Below are positions 9,080 to 17,505 of a stretch of DNA of 64,000 bases, piece after piece. The stretch's first letter is position 1. Every line of letters begins with the position of its first letter. The position numbers and the translations under genes are program-made. The notes under the pieces are model-generated. The model had not been told where the DNA came from. It ran no database searches and worked only from the letters and a program-made list of their open reading frames with translations. The DNA is from JANXUR01 sp038229415 (GTDB lineage: Bacteria; Acidobacteriota; Terriglobia; Terriglobales; Acidobacteriaceae), in assembly GCA_038229415.1 (NCBI GenBank), contig JBBROM010000015.1, positions 1 to 64,000 of the forward strand. Direction: 5' to 3'.

Positions 9080-9862
9080 ATGAGTGTCCCTCTTTCTCTG
9101 GCTGGGCGCGTGGCTTTGGTCACCGGCGGCTCACGTGGCATCGGAGCCGCAACGGTGCGTCTGTTTGTGCACGCAGGCGCAAAGGTTGTCTTCAACTATC
9201 GCAGTGCGGCTGCTGACGCCGAATGCCTGGTAGCCGAGTGTGGCCCCGAGCACTGCCATGCCGTCGCTTGCGATCTGACTGGAACGGATACCGCCGAAAA
9301 TCTTGTGCGGGCTGCAGTCGAACGCTTCGGCAGGCTCGATATTCTGGTCGCCAATCACGGCGTCTGGCCCGCCCAAGACTCCGCCGTAGAGCGCATGGAC
9401 GATGCACAATGGCGCAACACGCTGGCCGTGAATCTCGACTCGGTATTCGCATTGGTCAAGTACAGCGTGGCGCAGATGAAGACGCAACCGCAACTCGGGC
9501 CGGCTCGCGGCCACATCGTGCTGGTGAGCTCCACTTCGGGGCAGCGGGGCGAGGCGTTTCACATGGACTATTCCGCCACCAAAGGCGCGCTCATCAGCAT
9601 GACCAAGTCGCTTTCCAGCGAACTGATAGGGCAGGGCATTTATACAAACTGCGTCGCGCCGGGCTGGGTGGATACTGACATGAGTCACGCCACGCTGCAA
9701 GACCCCGTGGCAGGCGCGACCATTCGCGCTACGATTCCGCTAGGTCGGGCTGGTACGCCTGAAGAAATTGCCGGGCCAATTCTGTTTCTATGTACGCCGC
9801 TGGCTGGGTTCGTCAGCGGAGAGATTTTTAATGTAAATGGCGGCGCAGTGCTGGCGGGCTAA
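9080..9862 (+). CDS. SDR-family oxidoreductase (FabG-like)
   Basis: A 260-residue short-chain dehydrogenase/reductase with a Rossmann fold. The cofactor motif TGGSRGIG is near residue 14, the NHG motif appears in VANHGVW, and the catalytic Ser, Tyr and Lys are in LVSSTSGQ and DYSATKGAL. The C-terminal GEIFNVNGGAVLAG is typical of FabG-like members. The substrate cannot be told from the sequence. It starts 31 nt after the c-di-GMP protein. Confidence 0.93.
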   Translation: MSVPLSLAGRVALVTGGSRGIGAATVRLFVHAGAKVVFNYRSAAADAECLVAECGPEHCHAVACDLTGTDTAENLVRAAVERFGRLDILVANHGVWPAQDSAVERMDDAQWRNTLAVNLDSVFALVKYSVAQMKTQPQLGPARGHIVLVSSTSGQRGEAFHMDYSATKGALISMTKSLSSELIGQGIYTNCVAPGWVDTDMSHATLQDPVAGATIRATIPLGRAGTPEEIAGPILFLCTPLAGFVSGEIFNVNGGAVLAG

Positions 9863-10021
9863 AGGTGGCAGATTTCGTCCGCCTTTCCGCAGCTTTGTAG
9901 AGAGCCAAGCCAAGTTCGTGTTGCGCGGCAATTCGCTGGTCGCTAGTGGCTGAGAACTCGTGCTTGCCTGTACGCATCTAAAATAAAACCTATGCGCTTT
10001 CGTTCATTCCGTTCACGCTCT

Positions 10022-10843
10022 ATGAAACATCTGTGGTTGGCTGCGACAGCAGCCGTATTCGCCATGGGAGTGCCGCTGGCTGCGGCTTCCCAGCAAGCTC
10101 AGCCAGCGACTGCTACCCCATACGTCCTCGCCAGTGGCGACGCCAAGGCCAAAGCCGCGCTGCAGAAGACGATTGAAGCGCTGGGCGGCGACGCCTATCT
10201 GCATGTAGTGGATATTTCGCAAAAGGGCCGCAGCTATGGCTTCCACCACGGCGAATCGGTCGGCGCCGGCGCCCCTTACTGGCGTTTCACGCGCTTCCCT
10301 GACAAAGATCGCATCGAGTTCACGCCACAACGCGACGTAATCACCGTCCACAACGGCGACAAGGGTTACGACATCAGCTACAAAGGCACCGCACCCGAAG
10401 AAGCAAAGCTGCTGGCGGATTTTTTGCGCCGTCGCGACCACTCGCTGGAGGTTGTGCTTCGCCAATGGGTGACCCTGCCAGCCACCACGCTCCTCTATGC
10501 CGGCTCAGCCATCGCTGAACAGAAGCCAGCGGAGGTCGTGACTGTCCTAGGCCCGAATCACGAATCGGTAACGCTATACCTCGACCCGCGCACGCACTTG
10601 CCCATCAAGAAAAGCTACACCTGGCGTGACACCACCGACGGCTTGAAAGACACCGAAGATGAAGTCTACGACGCTTACAAACTGGTGAGCGGCATCATGA
10701 CTCCGCATAACGTAACCCGTTTTTACAACGGCGACATCGCCAGTCAGCGTTTTATCACCGAGGCCAAGTACAACCAATCGCTACCGGATTCCATGTTTGA
10801 CGCCCACACCACCTACGACCCTCTCGCCCCACGCAAGCACTAG
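10022..10843 (+). CDS. Secreted hypothetical protein (outer-membrane lipoprotein-sorting-like)
   Basis: With the start at MKHLWLAATAAVFAMGVPLA the product is 273 residues with a clear signal peptide. An alternative ATG at 9992 adds ten basic residues. The mature part is beta-rich with short repeated strand patterns such as RIEFTPQRDVITVHNGDKGYDI, and LYLDPRTHLPIKKSYTWRDT resembles proteins of the LolA/LolB-like lipoprotein-sorting fold. That assignment is a guess from pattern only. It stands alone between the SDR gene and lpxC. Confidence 0.7.
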   Translation: MKHLWLAATAAVFAMGVPLAAASQQAQPATATPYVLASGDAKAKAALQKTIEALGGDAYLHVVDISQKGRSYGFHHGESVGAGAPYWRFTRFPDKDRIEFTPQRDVITVHNGDKGYDISYKGTAPEEAKLLADFLRRRDHSLEVVLRQWVTLPATTLLYAGSAIAEQKPAEVVTVLGPNHESVTLYLDPRTHLPIKKSYTWRDTTDGLKDTEDEVYDAYKLVSGIMTPHNVTRFYNGDIASQRFITEAKYNQSLPDSMFDAHTTYDPLAPRKH

Positions 10844-11091
10844 ATTCCAGAAATCGGGAACTTTTGCGCTTCCGAATTGTGAATTAAGACGCATACCATC
10901 TGACGCTGCAAACGAATCATAAATAAAGACTTGTGCGGGCGTCTGTGCGCCGTTTGAGCCTAAAATTTGCTCATCTGTGTCCGTTTTGCCACATACGGGT
11001 TTGTCTTTAGCCGCGATAATCTGCAAATTCACACAATCGAATTTTTCGTCTTTACGCTTTTAGCTGAATTTCGACGAACGTCTGTTTCCCT

Positions 11092-11997
11092 TTGCAAGCT
11101 GAGCAAACAATCCGTCAGGCAGTCGAGTGCAGTGGGGTGGGGCTCCATTCCGGAGCGCCCGTCAATATGCGTATTTTGCCTGCTCCCGCTGGCAGCGGCA
11201 TTGTGTTTCACCGCACCGACCTGAACGGCTTCCCCATTGAAGCCAGCAGCCGCAATGTCGCCAAAGTCAGCTACGCCACCAGCCTGATGAAGCAGGGTGT
11301 GCTCATCTCCACCACCGAGCACCTGCTCTCCGCCTTTGTCGGCATGGGCGTGGACAACGCCATCGTCGAGCTGGACAATTTGGAATTGCCGATACTCGAC
11401 GGCAGTGCCCGGCCTTTTGTGGACATGATTCTTGAGGCAGGTATTAAGCGGCAGCGCCGACCCCGTACCTATTTGCGGATTCTGCGGCCCATCGAAGTAC
11501 GCGACCGCGATAAGTTTATCGCCGTGTATCCTGCCGAGCGCTATTCCGTCTCCTACCAGATCAATTTTCCCCATCCGCTGATTGGCGAACAGACCTACGA
11601 AGTGAACCTGGGCAACGGTGCCTACCTGAAGGAGATCGCCGCAGCGCGGACGTTTGGATTTCTGCACGAAGCCGATGCCATGCGCAAGCAAGGGCTCATC
11701 CGCGGCGCTTCCGCCGACAATGCAATTGTGCTGACGCGCGACGGTGTGATGAACGGACCGCTGCGCTACGCCGACGAGTTTGTGCGCCACAAGGTGCTCG
11801 ACCTGATCGGCGACCTGGCGCTGCTGGGCCACCAGATTTTGGGTAGCGTCGTAGCAGACCGCGCTGGCCACGCCATGCATACCGCGCTGGTAAGTCGCAT
11901 CCTGAAGGATCGTTCGCTGTTTGAGATGGTGACCCACGCCGATGCGGAAGAAGCAGCAGCCCTGCGCTCTCCCGTTCCGGTTCTTCGTCTAGCCTGA
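11092..11997 (+). CDS. lpxC: UDP-3-O-acyl-N-acetylglucosamine deacetylase
   Basis: LpxC is the zinc deacetylase that commits the cell to lipid A synthesis. The 301 residues match the family length. The N-terminal TIRQAVECSGVGLHSG, the zinc-site segment STTEHLLSA, DNLELPILDGSARPFVD, RTFGFL and the C-terminal HKVLDLIGDLALLG are all present. The apparent start is a TTG giving MQAEQTIRQ; no better upstream start fits. The 248 nt upstream hold no gene. lpxC is evidence for an outer membrane containing lipid A. Confidence 0.96.
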   Translation: MQAEQTIRQAVECSGVGLHSGAPVNMRILPAPAGSGIVFHRTDLNGFPIEASSRNVAKVSYATSLMKQGVLISTTEHLLSAFVGMGVDNAIVELDNLELPILDGSARPFVDMILEAGIKRQRRPRTYLRILRPIEVRDRDKFIAVYPAERYSVSYQINFPHPLIGEQTYEVNLGNGAYLKEIAAARTFGFLHEADAMRKQGLIRGASADNAIVLTRDGVMNGPLRYADEFVRHKVLDLIGDLALLGHQILGSVVADRAGHAMHTALVSRILKDRSLFEMVTHADAEEAAALRSPVPVLRLA

Positions 11998-12046
11998 GCT
12001 CCGTCACACGCTTGCGTTGGAGAGGCTCCGGCAAGCACACTGGCAT

Positions 12047-12619
12047 GTGCCTTCCGTCGCTCATCGTTCGTATCTGGCCTACCTTTCGCTAGGCTCCAAT
12101 CTAGGGGATCGCGAAAAATTCCTGCGTGACGCGATCATGTATTTGGCAAGGCTGGGCAAAGTTCTCGCGGTGTCGCATCTTTACGAAACTGAGCCAGTGG
12201 AATTTCTTGACCAGCCCGACTTCTTGAATTGCGCGACGATATTGAGCACAGCGCTCGAACCGCAACCCCTGCTGGCCGCGCTGCGCGCCATCGAGCACGC
12301 GCTCGGACGCCCCAACCGCGACAACGCGGGTGTGCTCGCGGACGAGGTTCCCAAGGGCCCCCGCACCATAGACATTGACATTCTGCTATTCGACGACTGG
12401 GTGATCGAGGAGGACTCGCTTGCAGTGCCGCATCCGGCGATGCAGAATCGGCACTTTGTGTTGGCACCGCTAGTGGAGATCGCGCCAGCGGCACTGCATC
12501 CGCTGCTGAAGCAACCCGTGCAGCAACTTCTGGAGGCTCTGCCATCTGGCCCGCCGGTGGTGGAGCGCCTGGAGTCAGACGCGTGGCAAGCCCTCGTGAG
12601 CAGCTTCTCGCACGTTTAG
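12047..12619 (+). CDS. folK: 2-amino-4-hydroxy-6-hydroxymethyldihydropteridine pyrophosphokinase
   Basis: FolK transfers pyrophosphate from ATP to the pterin in folate synthesis. The conserved start YLSLGSNLGDRE, the central LYETEPVE and the signature GPRTIDIDILLFDD are present, followed by the PHP motif VPHPAMQNRHFVLAPL. The start is uncertain: GTG at 12047 gives a length close to the family, while TTG at 12017 adds ten residues. It follows lpxC closely. Confidence 0.95.
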   Translation: MPSVAHRSYLAYLSLGSNLGDREKFLRDAIMYLARLGKVLAVSHLYETEPVEFLDQPDFLNCATILSTALEPQPLLAALRAIEHALGRPNRDNAGVLADEVPKGPRTIDIDILLFDDWVIEEDSLAVPHPAMQNRHFVLAPLVEIAPAALHPLLKQPVQQLLEALPSGPPVVERLESDAWQALVSSFSHV

Positions 12620-12623
12620 CTTA

Positions 12624-12654
12624 GCCCCCGTTACACCGTCTGGGGGCAGCTTTT
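12624..12654 (+). terminator. Probable terminator after folK
   Basis: GCCCCC at 12624-12629 pairs with GGGGGC at 12642-12647 and is followed by AGCTTTT. The stem is short and the loop is 12 nt, so strength is uncertain. Confidence 0.5.
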
Positions 12655-12818
12655 GCAGTTGCTGAGTTGCCGAAACCCGCAATTAGCAAGGCCCAAAGCG
12701 GTACCATGTTAGTAAAACCCGCATAAAATAAGGCTCAAAATCATTCTTTTCCACAGCGCGCGGATGTATTATCCGGTTCAGGTAGCAAGTTTCTGTTCTG
12801 ATTTAGGAGGATTTCACC

Positions 12819-13112
12819 ATGGCTGGATTGACCAAAACCCAACTGGTTCGCCACTTGGCCGAGCTGCACGCAATGAGCAACAAAGCAGTTGCCGCGTTTC
12901 TGGACAGCCTTTCCGAGCTTGCCATTAAGGAAGCCAAGAAGACAGGCGTGTTCGTGTTCCCCGGCTTGGGCCGTTTAAAGAAGGCTCACCGCAAGGCCCG
13001 CACGGGCCGCAACCCGCAGACCGGCGCTGCCATCAAGATCCCCGCGAAGACTGTCGCCAAGTTCTACCTGGCCAAGTCCGTGAAGGATTCGATCGCGCCC
13101 CCCAAGAAGTAG
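12819..13112 (+). CDS. HU/IHF-family DNA-binding protein
   Basis: A 97-residue basic protein of the bacterial histone-like HU/IHF family. MAGLTKTQLVRHLAE starts the N-terminal helices, the core GVFVFPGLGRLKK follows, and the flexible DNA-binding arm KARTGRNPQTGAAIKIPAK carries the family's R-NP-TG pattern. A strong AGGAGG lies 8 nt before the ATG, suggesting high expression. It differs from canonical HU in its Lys/Ala-rich first half, and HU versus an HU-like paralogue cannot be decided here. Confidence 0.92.
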   Translation: MAGLTKTQLVRHLAELHAMSNKAVAAFLDSLSELAIKEAKKTGVFVFPGLGRLKKAHRKARTGRNPQTGAAIKIPAKTVAKFYLAKSVKDSIAPPKK

Positions 13113-13134
13113 CTTTTCGCTCCCATACCGCCAG

Positions 13135-13159
13135 AGGCCAGCCATCGCGCTGGCCTTTT
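13135..13159 (+). terminator. Rho-independent terminator after the HU gene
   Basis: An 8-bp stem AGGCCAGC (13135-13142) / GCTGGCCT (13149-13156) with a 6-nt loop runs into TTTTG, 22 nt after the stop codon. Confidence 0.75.
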
Positions 13160-13257
13160 GCGTTGCCTACCATGCAGAAAAAACGGCCCAATAAGCCCAT
13201 CGCCGGGCCTCTGCCCGCTACACTGGAGTAGCCATCCAAATGGCGTCCGGAGGCTTG

Positions 13258-13833
13258 ATGCAGTCCAAACTGTCGCGCTTAAAATTCGCTTTGCTGGCGT
13301 CACTCACCCTGTGTGCGGTGGGCAGTGCACTCGCGCAGCATTCGTATCCCAAACCACAAACTCCATCCGCCTCCGGCCAAGCTGCGCCGGACTTCACCCT
13401 GCCCGATCAGGATGGCAAGCCGCTCAAGCTGTCCTCGCTGCACGGCCAGCCCGTGCTCATCTACTTTTATCGCGGATACTGGTGACCCTTCTGCATGCGG
13501 CAACTGCGCGAGTTCGCGCAGCACAAGGCAGACTTTGACCAGCTTCATGTACGCGTGATTGCCATTAGTGTAGATGACCGCGAAGGCGCGCAGAAAGCCT
13601 ACAGCGCCGGAGACAAACAGTTCACCATCCTAAGCGACGACGGTGCCAAGGTGATTCGCCAATATGGCCTGCTGCACGAAAAGGGAGCAGGCGGAAGTGA
13701 CATCGCGCTGCGCACCACGCTCTACATTGACGCCGACGGTAAAGAAGTTTGGCGGCGCGTGAGTGAATCGGTGCCTGACATTCCTTCAGCAGACGAAGTG
13801 CTGGGCCGCATCAAGGCTAGTCAGAGCAAGTAG
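13258..13833 (+). CDS. Secreted peroxiredoxin-like selenoprotein (TGA read as Sec76)
   Basis: Two adjoining open frames form one peroxiredoxin-like (AhpC/TSA fold) protein if TGA at 13483-13485 is read as selenocysteine. Translation starts at 13258 after a good GGAGG and gives 191 residues. A signal peptide (MQSKLSRLKFALLASLTLCA) predicts export. The motif is FYRGYW-U-PFCMRQLREF. Relatives have Cys-Pro-Phe/Tyr-Cys here, so Sec76 replaces the peroxidatic Cys and Cys79 is the probable resolving residue. The frame is unbroken on both sides and the second half keeps the thioredoxin fold (TTLYIDADGKEVWRR). A hairpin at SECIS distance follows. A nonsense mutation is the alternative, but the TGA falling exactly on the catalytic codon argues against it. 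Confidence 0.88.
13483..13521 (+). promoter_or_regulatory. Predicted bacterial SECIS hairpin with its Sec TGA codon
   Basis: A perfect 7-bp stem CTGCGCG (13504-13510) / CGCGCAG (13515-13521) closes the 4-nt loop AGTT. The loop begins 25 nt after the TGA, inside the 16-37 nt range known for bacterial SECIS elements bound by SelB, and has G at the second loop position. The stem lies in coding sequence, as usual in bacteria. Confidence 0.75.
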
Positions 13834-13848
13834 ACGCAAAAAGAATAA

Positions 13849-13875
13849 GGTGCGGAGGCGCAACGCCTGCGCACC
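13849..13875. repeat. Intergenic hairpin after the selenoprotein gene
   Basis: GGTGCGGAGGCG (13849-13860) and CGCCTGCGCACC (13864-13875) form an 11-bp stem with one G-G mismatch and a CAA loop. No T run follows, so it could be a REP-like element or a weak terminator. The rest of 13876-14026 shows no convincing gene. Confidence 0.5.
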
Positions 13876-14026
13876 ATTGGCCGGTGGCGCTTACACCTAC
13901 CGCAGGATCGAACCGCGTCTACGCTGACAAGGCCGCCTTCTCAATCTGCTTCAGCCTTTCCGTCAGCACCTCCTGCTCTCGCAGGTTCCACCTGCCGCAG
14001 ATGCCCATCCCTTACACTGAAACCAC

Positions 14027-14914
14027 ATGCTCAACCGGGGATATGCCTATACCACAATCATCAGCAGCAAATATCATGGGCGAACCCTGCTCTCGCACTT
14101 AGCAAGCCTTTACCCCCACTCAGCCCCACAAGCCTGGCAACAAAAACTGAACAATCGCGAAGTCACTATCAACGGCGTCATCGCCACCGGAAGCGAATCG
14201 CTCACTTCAGGCCAAATCCTTGTCTGGAACCGTCCACCCTGGATTGAGCCAAGCGCTCCTCAGCACTTCGAAGTCCTGTTTCATGACCCCCATCTGTTGG
14301 CCGTCAACAAACCTAGCGGGCTGCCCACCCTCCCCGGCGGCGGCTTCATGGAAAACACTCTCCTGCGCCTGGTGCAAAAGCAAACCCCCAACGCAAATCC
14401 TGTGCACCGGTTGGGCCGAGCCACTACCGGCATCGTCCTCTTTGCCAAAACACCGCAGGCGGCCTCTCAACTATCCGCAAACTGGAACACACCCAGAATT
14501 CAAAAGATCTACCGAGCGCTGGCTCAAGGCGTTGCACAGCACGACGCCTACGAAATTCTCACACCCATCGGCCTTGTACCGCACCCGCTCATCGGTTCCG
14601 TGTGGGCCGCCAACCCAAGTGGCAAACCGTCAAAGTCATTGGCGAAGGTGATCTCACGCACTACAAGCACCACCACATTTGAGGTAAGCCTAAAGTCGGG
14701 TCGCCCTCATCAAATCAGAATCCATCTGGCATCCATCGGCCATCCCCTGGTAGGCGATCCTCTGTACGGCTCAACCGGCCAACCTCTTGAAAATCTCCCC
14801 GGCCTCCCGGGGGATGGAGGATATTTTCTGCACGCCCAATTTCTAAAATTCCACCACCCCATCACGGGAGAACAAATCAATCTTGAGGCAGCTTTGCCGT
14901 CTGGATTCTCCTAG
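14027..14914 (+). CDS. RluA-family pseudouridine synthase with variant active site
   Basis: The 295-residue product has the RluA fold: an N-terminal S4-like segment (QQKLNNREVTINGVIATGS), then LLAVNKPSGLPTLPG, the active-site region PVHRLGRATTGIVLFAKT and the C-terminal SGRPHQIRIHLASIGHPLVGDPLYG. These enzymes convert uridine to pseudouridine in rRNA or tRNA. The catalytic Asp normally found in HRLD is Gly here (HRLG). I recall HRLGR-type variants in some relatives, so activity may rely on another residue or be lost. The RNA target cannot be named. Confidence 0.88.
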   Translation: MLNRGYAYTTIISSKYHGRTLLSHLASLYPHSAPQAWQQKLNNREVTINGVIATGSESLTSGQILVWNRPPWIEPSAPQHFEVLFHDPHLLAVNKPSGLPTLPGGGFMENTLLRLVQKQTPNANPVHRLGRATTGIVLFAKTPQAASQLSANWNTPRIQKIYRALAQGVAQHDAYEILTPIGLVPHPLIGSVWAANPSGKPSKSLAKVISRTTSTTTFEVSLKSGRPHQIRIHLASIGHPLVGDPLYGSTGQPLENLPGLPGDGGYFLHAQFLKFHHPITGEQINLEAALPSGFS

Positions 14915-14993
14915 CATGGTGCGCGCCCGGATCAAAGAGTCTCGCAAAGCCTCCGCGCTTTTTTCTCCAATATTATTTTTCTGCGCTCACTCA

Positions 14994-15488
14994 CTACATC
15001 CGGCGACGCCCGAATCCATCCACGCCCCAAAAAGTTCCCGCGTCCGACGCAAAGAAAATCAGGAACAGTAGCAGCAGCGGAATGTGTTCCAGTTCTGCGC
15101 CAAAGTATTGCCACACCGGCGCACTCGGCCCCGGTGCCCACCAAGTACATAGCACCATGTTGACCATGAATAGCGCGCCCACCACACTCATCGGACGCAC
15201 CCACCAGCCCAGCAACATCGCAAGCCCAATGAGCAGTTCGATCACGCCAACCGCGTAGCCGAACGGCACCGGATGCGGTGCGACTACACTCTGCAGCACC
15301 GCCGCGTACCAGCGCACCGCGTCATGCTGAATGTACCCCGCGAGATACTTGGGGAAACCTTCGTAGGCAAACTGTCCGCTGACGAGTTTGTACTCGCCGA
15401 ACAGCACGAACATCAATCCCGTGGCCACGCGGGCAAAGGCTATCGCCACGCCCACTAACATTGCCTGGCTATTCGCAGCGCGTCTCAT
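14994..15488 (-). CDS. DoxX-family membrane protein
   Basis: A 164-residue protein with four membrane helices. ARVATGLMFVLFGEYKL near the start and the GVIELLIGLAMLLGWWVRP segment are typical of DoxX-like proteins, small quinone-linked or redox-associated membrane proteins whose chemistry is mostly unknown. The start codon overlaps the stop of the upstream amidohydrolase by 4 nt (ATGA), so the two are translationally coupled. Confidence 0.85.
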   Translation of the reverse strand: MRRAANSQAMLVGVAIAFARVATGLMFVLFGEYKLVSGQFAYEGFPKYLAGYIQHDAVRWYAAVLQSVVAPHPVPFGYAVGVIELLIGLAMLLGWWVRPMSVVGALFMVNMVLCTWWAPGPSAPVWQYFGAELEHIPLLLLFLIFFASDAGTFWGVDGFGRRRM

Positions 15489-16795
15489 GGACGAAACACC
15501 TTGCCATCTTTCATCACAAAGCTCACCTTTCCCAGCAATCGAACATCGGCCAGCGGATCACCTTCCACGGCGACCACATCCGCGAACGCGCCCGGTGAGA
15601 TTTCGCCGAGCTGACCTTGCATCTCCAGCAGGTCCGCCGCACGTGACGTTGCGCTTTGGATCGCCTGCATCGGCGTCATGCCAAACTCCACCATACGCGG
15701 AAACTCCTGCGCAATCGGCTCACTCCACGGAATGCCGCCGATATCGGTGCCGAACGCAATCTTCACGCCCGCCTTCACCGCTTTGCGAAACGCCACTTCA
15801 TGCACCGCCGCGCGTAGGCGGTCGCGCTTGCCCTCCGGCGTGTCAGCCGGACCCCAGTCACCGTAGTAAGGCGAGAGCGTGGCGCACAGCCACGTCCCCT
15901 GACGAATCATCTGCTGTAACTGCGCGTCGCTTAAATCGAGTCCGTGCTCAATCGAATCGCATCCGCCATCCAGCGCGCGCTGCAATCCAGGATTGCTATA
16001 CGCATGGCACGCCACCTTCTTGCCCCAACCGTGCGCTTCATCCACCACTGCCTTCAGTTCTTCCACGGTCAACGTCGCTTGCGACGCCAGCTCGCCATGC
16101 CTGCCCACCCACGAACGATGCGTCATATACACCTTGATCCAGTCCGCGCCGTGATCGAGCTGCTGCCGCGCCGCCTTGCGCGCCTCCACTGGCCCATCAA
16201 TCAACTGTGCGCCCTTCGGCACTTCAATCTCCGGCGCATAGCCTTCCAAGTTGTAGCCGCCCGTGCTCGAAATTGCGCGCGTGGAGGTGAAGATGCGCGG
16301 CCCCGGTATGTAGCCTTCATCCACCGCCTTTTTGATGCCGATGTCGCCATAACCCGCGCCTTCAGTTTCCATGTCGCGAATCGTGGTGAAGCCCTGCTCC
16401 AGCGCGCGCCGCGCGGATACTGTGGCTCGCGCCGCCCGAAACGATGCCGGATACTTGAGCAACTGAATGTCGTATCCACCTTCGGCCGGATCTTCGCCTT
16501 GCAGAAACAGATGCGTGTGCGCGTCAATCATGCCGGGCAGCACCGTGGCGCGAGAAAGGTCAATCACTTTCGCGCCGTCCGGAATCTTCGCGGATGACGC
16601 ATCACCCACCGACTCAATGCGATTGCCACGAATCACGATCACCTGATCGCGCTTCGCCGAAGCAGACTTGCCGTCAATCAAAGTCCCCGCGCGAATCACG
16701 GTGACAGCGGGATCGGCGGCGCGAGCGATCGTCGCCGCCAAAAGCGTGGCGGTCAGCAGCAATCCAACGCGGACAACTCTTGCCATTGGTTTCAT
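15485..16795 (-). CDS. Secreted metal-dependent amidohydrolase
   Basis: A 436-residue exported enzyme with signal peptide (VGLLLTATLLAATIARA). It belongs to the amidohydrolase superfamily (imidazolonepropionase-like branch). The metal ligands can be seen as GMIDAHTHLFLQ, the Lys in GADWIKVYMT, His in KVACHAYSN, SIEHG and the Asp in FGTDIGG. Typical substrates are cyclic amides or dipeptides, but the true one is unknown. It forms a two-gene unit with the DoxX protein, and a long inverted repeat precedes it. Confidence 0.92.
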   Translation of the reverse strand: MKPMARVVRVGLLLTATLLAATIARAADPAVTVIRAGTLIDGKSASAKRDQVIVIRGNRIESVGDASSAKIPDGAKVIDLSRATVLPGMIDAHTHLFLQGEDPAEGGYDIQLLKYPASFRAARATVSARRALEQGFTTIRDMETEGAGYGDIGIKKAVDEGYIPGPRIFTSTRAISSTGGYNLEGYAPEIEVPKGAQLIDGPVEARKAARQQLDHGADWIKVYMTHRSWVGRHGELASQATLTVEELKAVVDEAHGWGKKVACHAYSNPGLQRALDGGCDSIEHGLDLSDAQLQQMIRQGTWLCATLSPYYGDWGPADTPEGKRDRLRAAVHEVAFRKAVKAGVKIAFGTDIGGIPWSEPIAQEFPRMVEFGMTPMQAIQSATSRAADLLEMQGQLGEISPGAFADVVAVEGDPLADVRLLGKVSFVMKDGKVFRP

Positions 16796-16844
16796 AGATT
16801 CTCCTGTTGGAATATCGTAACCGGATTAGCGAGCGCGGATTTTA

Positions 16845-16905
16845 TACTGTGTAGCATACAGTGTATTTCGTACAGTGTGTACTACACTCTATGCGCTACA
16901 CAGTA
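16845..16905. promoter_or_regulatory. Long inverted repeat upstream of the amidohydrolase gene
   Basis: TACTGTGTAG (16845-16854) and CTACACAGTA (16896-16905) are perfect 10-bp arms. Between them are further related half-sites (ACAGTGTA, ACAGTGTGTAC, TACACTC), so the whole 61 bp is an imperfect palindrome. The region is AT-richer than its surroundings and starts 50 nt ahead of the amidohydrolase start. It looks like a multi-site operator, of the GTGTA/TACAC kind seen for GntR-type regulators. The regulator is not encoded nearby. Confidence 0.6.
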
Positions 16906-16947
16906 TGTTCCATACCCTGTTTGGTGCACTCTATCTGAGCTACATCG

Positions 16948-17012
16948 TGTCATCCCGACCGGAGACATGCGATTCCGCAAAGCGGAATTGTATGTCGAAG
17001 TGGAGGGACCTT
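16948..17012. repeat. Probable interspersed intergenic repeat with hairpin
   Basis: The stretch starting TGTCATCCCGACCGGAG and ending GTGGAGGGACC resembles a repeat I recall as common between genes in related genomes. It contains a hairpin ATTCCGC (16972-16978) / GCGGAAT (16982-16988) with an AAA loop, which may also end transcription of ridA. Only one copy is present in this window. Confidence 0.4.
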
Positions 17013-17055
17013 GTGTTTCGTTTTTCGCGATTTTGGCGGAGCGAGTAACTCGAAG

Positions 17056-17445
17056 CTACTCCGCAATGATCGCGTCCGCCTCAATCTCCACCAGCATCTC
17101 CGCCGACACAAATCCGCTGACACCAACCATCGTCGCCGCCGGACGAATCTCCGTAAAGAACTCGCCATGCGCGCGAGCCGCCTCCTGCCAGGTTGTGATG
17201 TCAGTCAAGAAGATGCGTGTACGCACCACGTCCTTAAGCGACGCGCCCGCCTTCTTCAGCGCGGTTTCAATGTTGAGGATCGTCTGCTTGGTCTGCGCAT
17301 ACACGTCACCGGGGCCGACAATCTTGCCATCGGCTCCAGTGGCGGTCGTACCGGAAACAGCGATGACGTTGCCAACCTTGACCGCGCGGGAAAAGCCGAT
17401 CTTCGGCTCCCATGGAGAGTTGCCAGAAATAAGTTCGCGTTGCAT
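17056..17445 (-). CDS. RidA/YjgF/Rid family protein
   Basis: A 129-residue member of the Rid family, which removes reactive enamine/imine intermediates produced by PLP enzymes. Family features include VGNVIAVSGTTATG, YAQTKQTILNIETALKKAGASL, the arginine in VVRTRIFLTDI and the C-terminal VEIEADAIIA. The RidA signature is looser than in canonical deaminases, so it may belong to a Rid2-7 group. It stands alone between the repeat-bearing spacer and a secreted hypothetical gene. Confidence 0.9.
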   Translation of the reverse strand: MQRELISGNSPWEPKIGFSRAVKVGNVIAVSGTTATGADGKIVGPGDVYAQTKQTILNIETALKKAGASLKDVVRTRIFLTDITTWQEAARAHGEFFTEIRPAATMVGVSGFVSAEMLVEIEADAIIAE

Positions 17446-17505
17446 GTGGCTCCTTGAGGATTATGCAGTGTCTTAGATTAGACCGAAAATAGAGCACGCC
17501 GTAAA

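Noticed and set aside
10967..11224. ORF before lpxC
   Set aside because: It runs into lpxC in another frame, and there is no protein-like composition.
13922..14012. Thirty-codon minus-strand ORF (MGICGRWNLREQEVLTERLK)
   Set aside because: Helical-looking but isolated, without a ribosome site or partner. Too little to call a gene.
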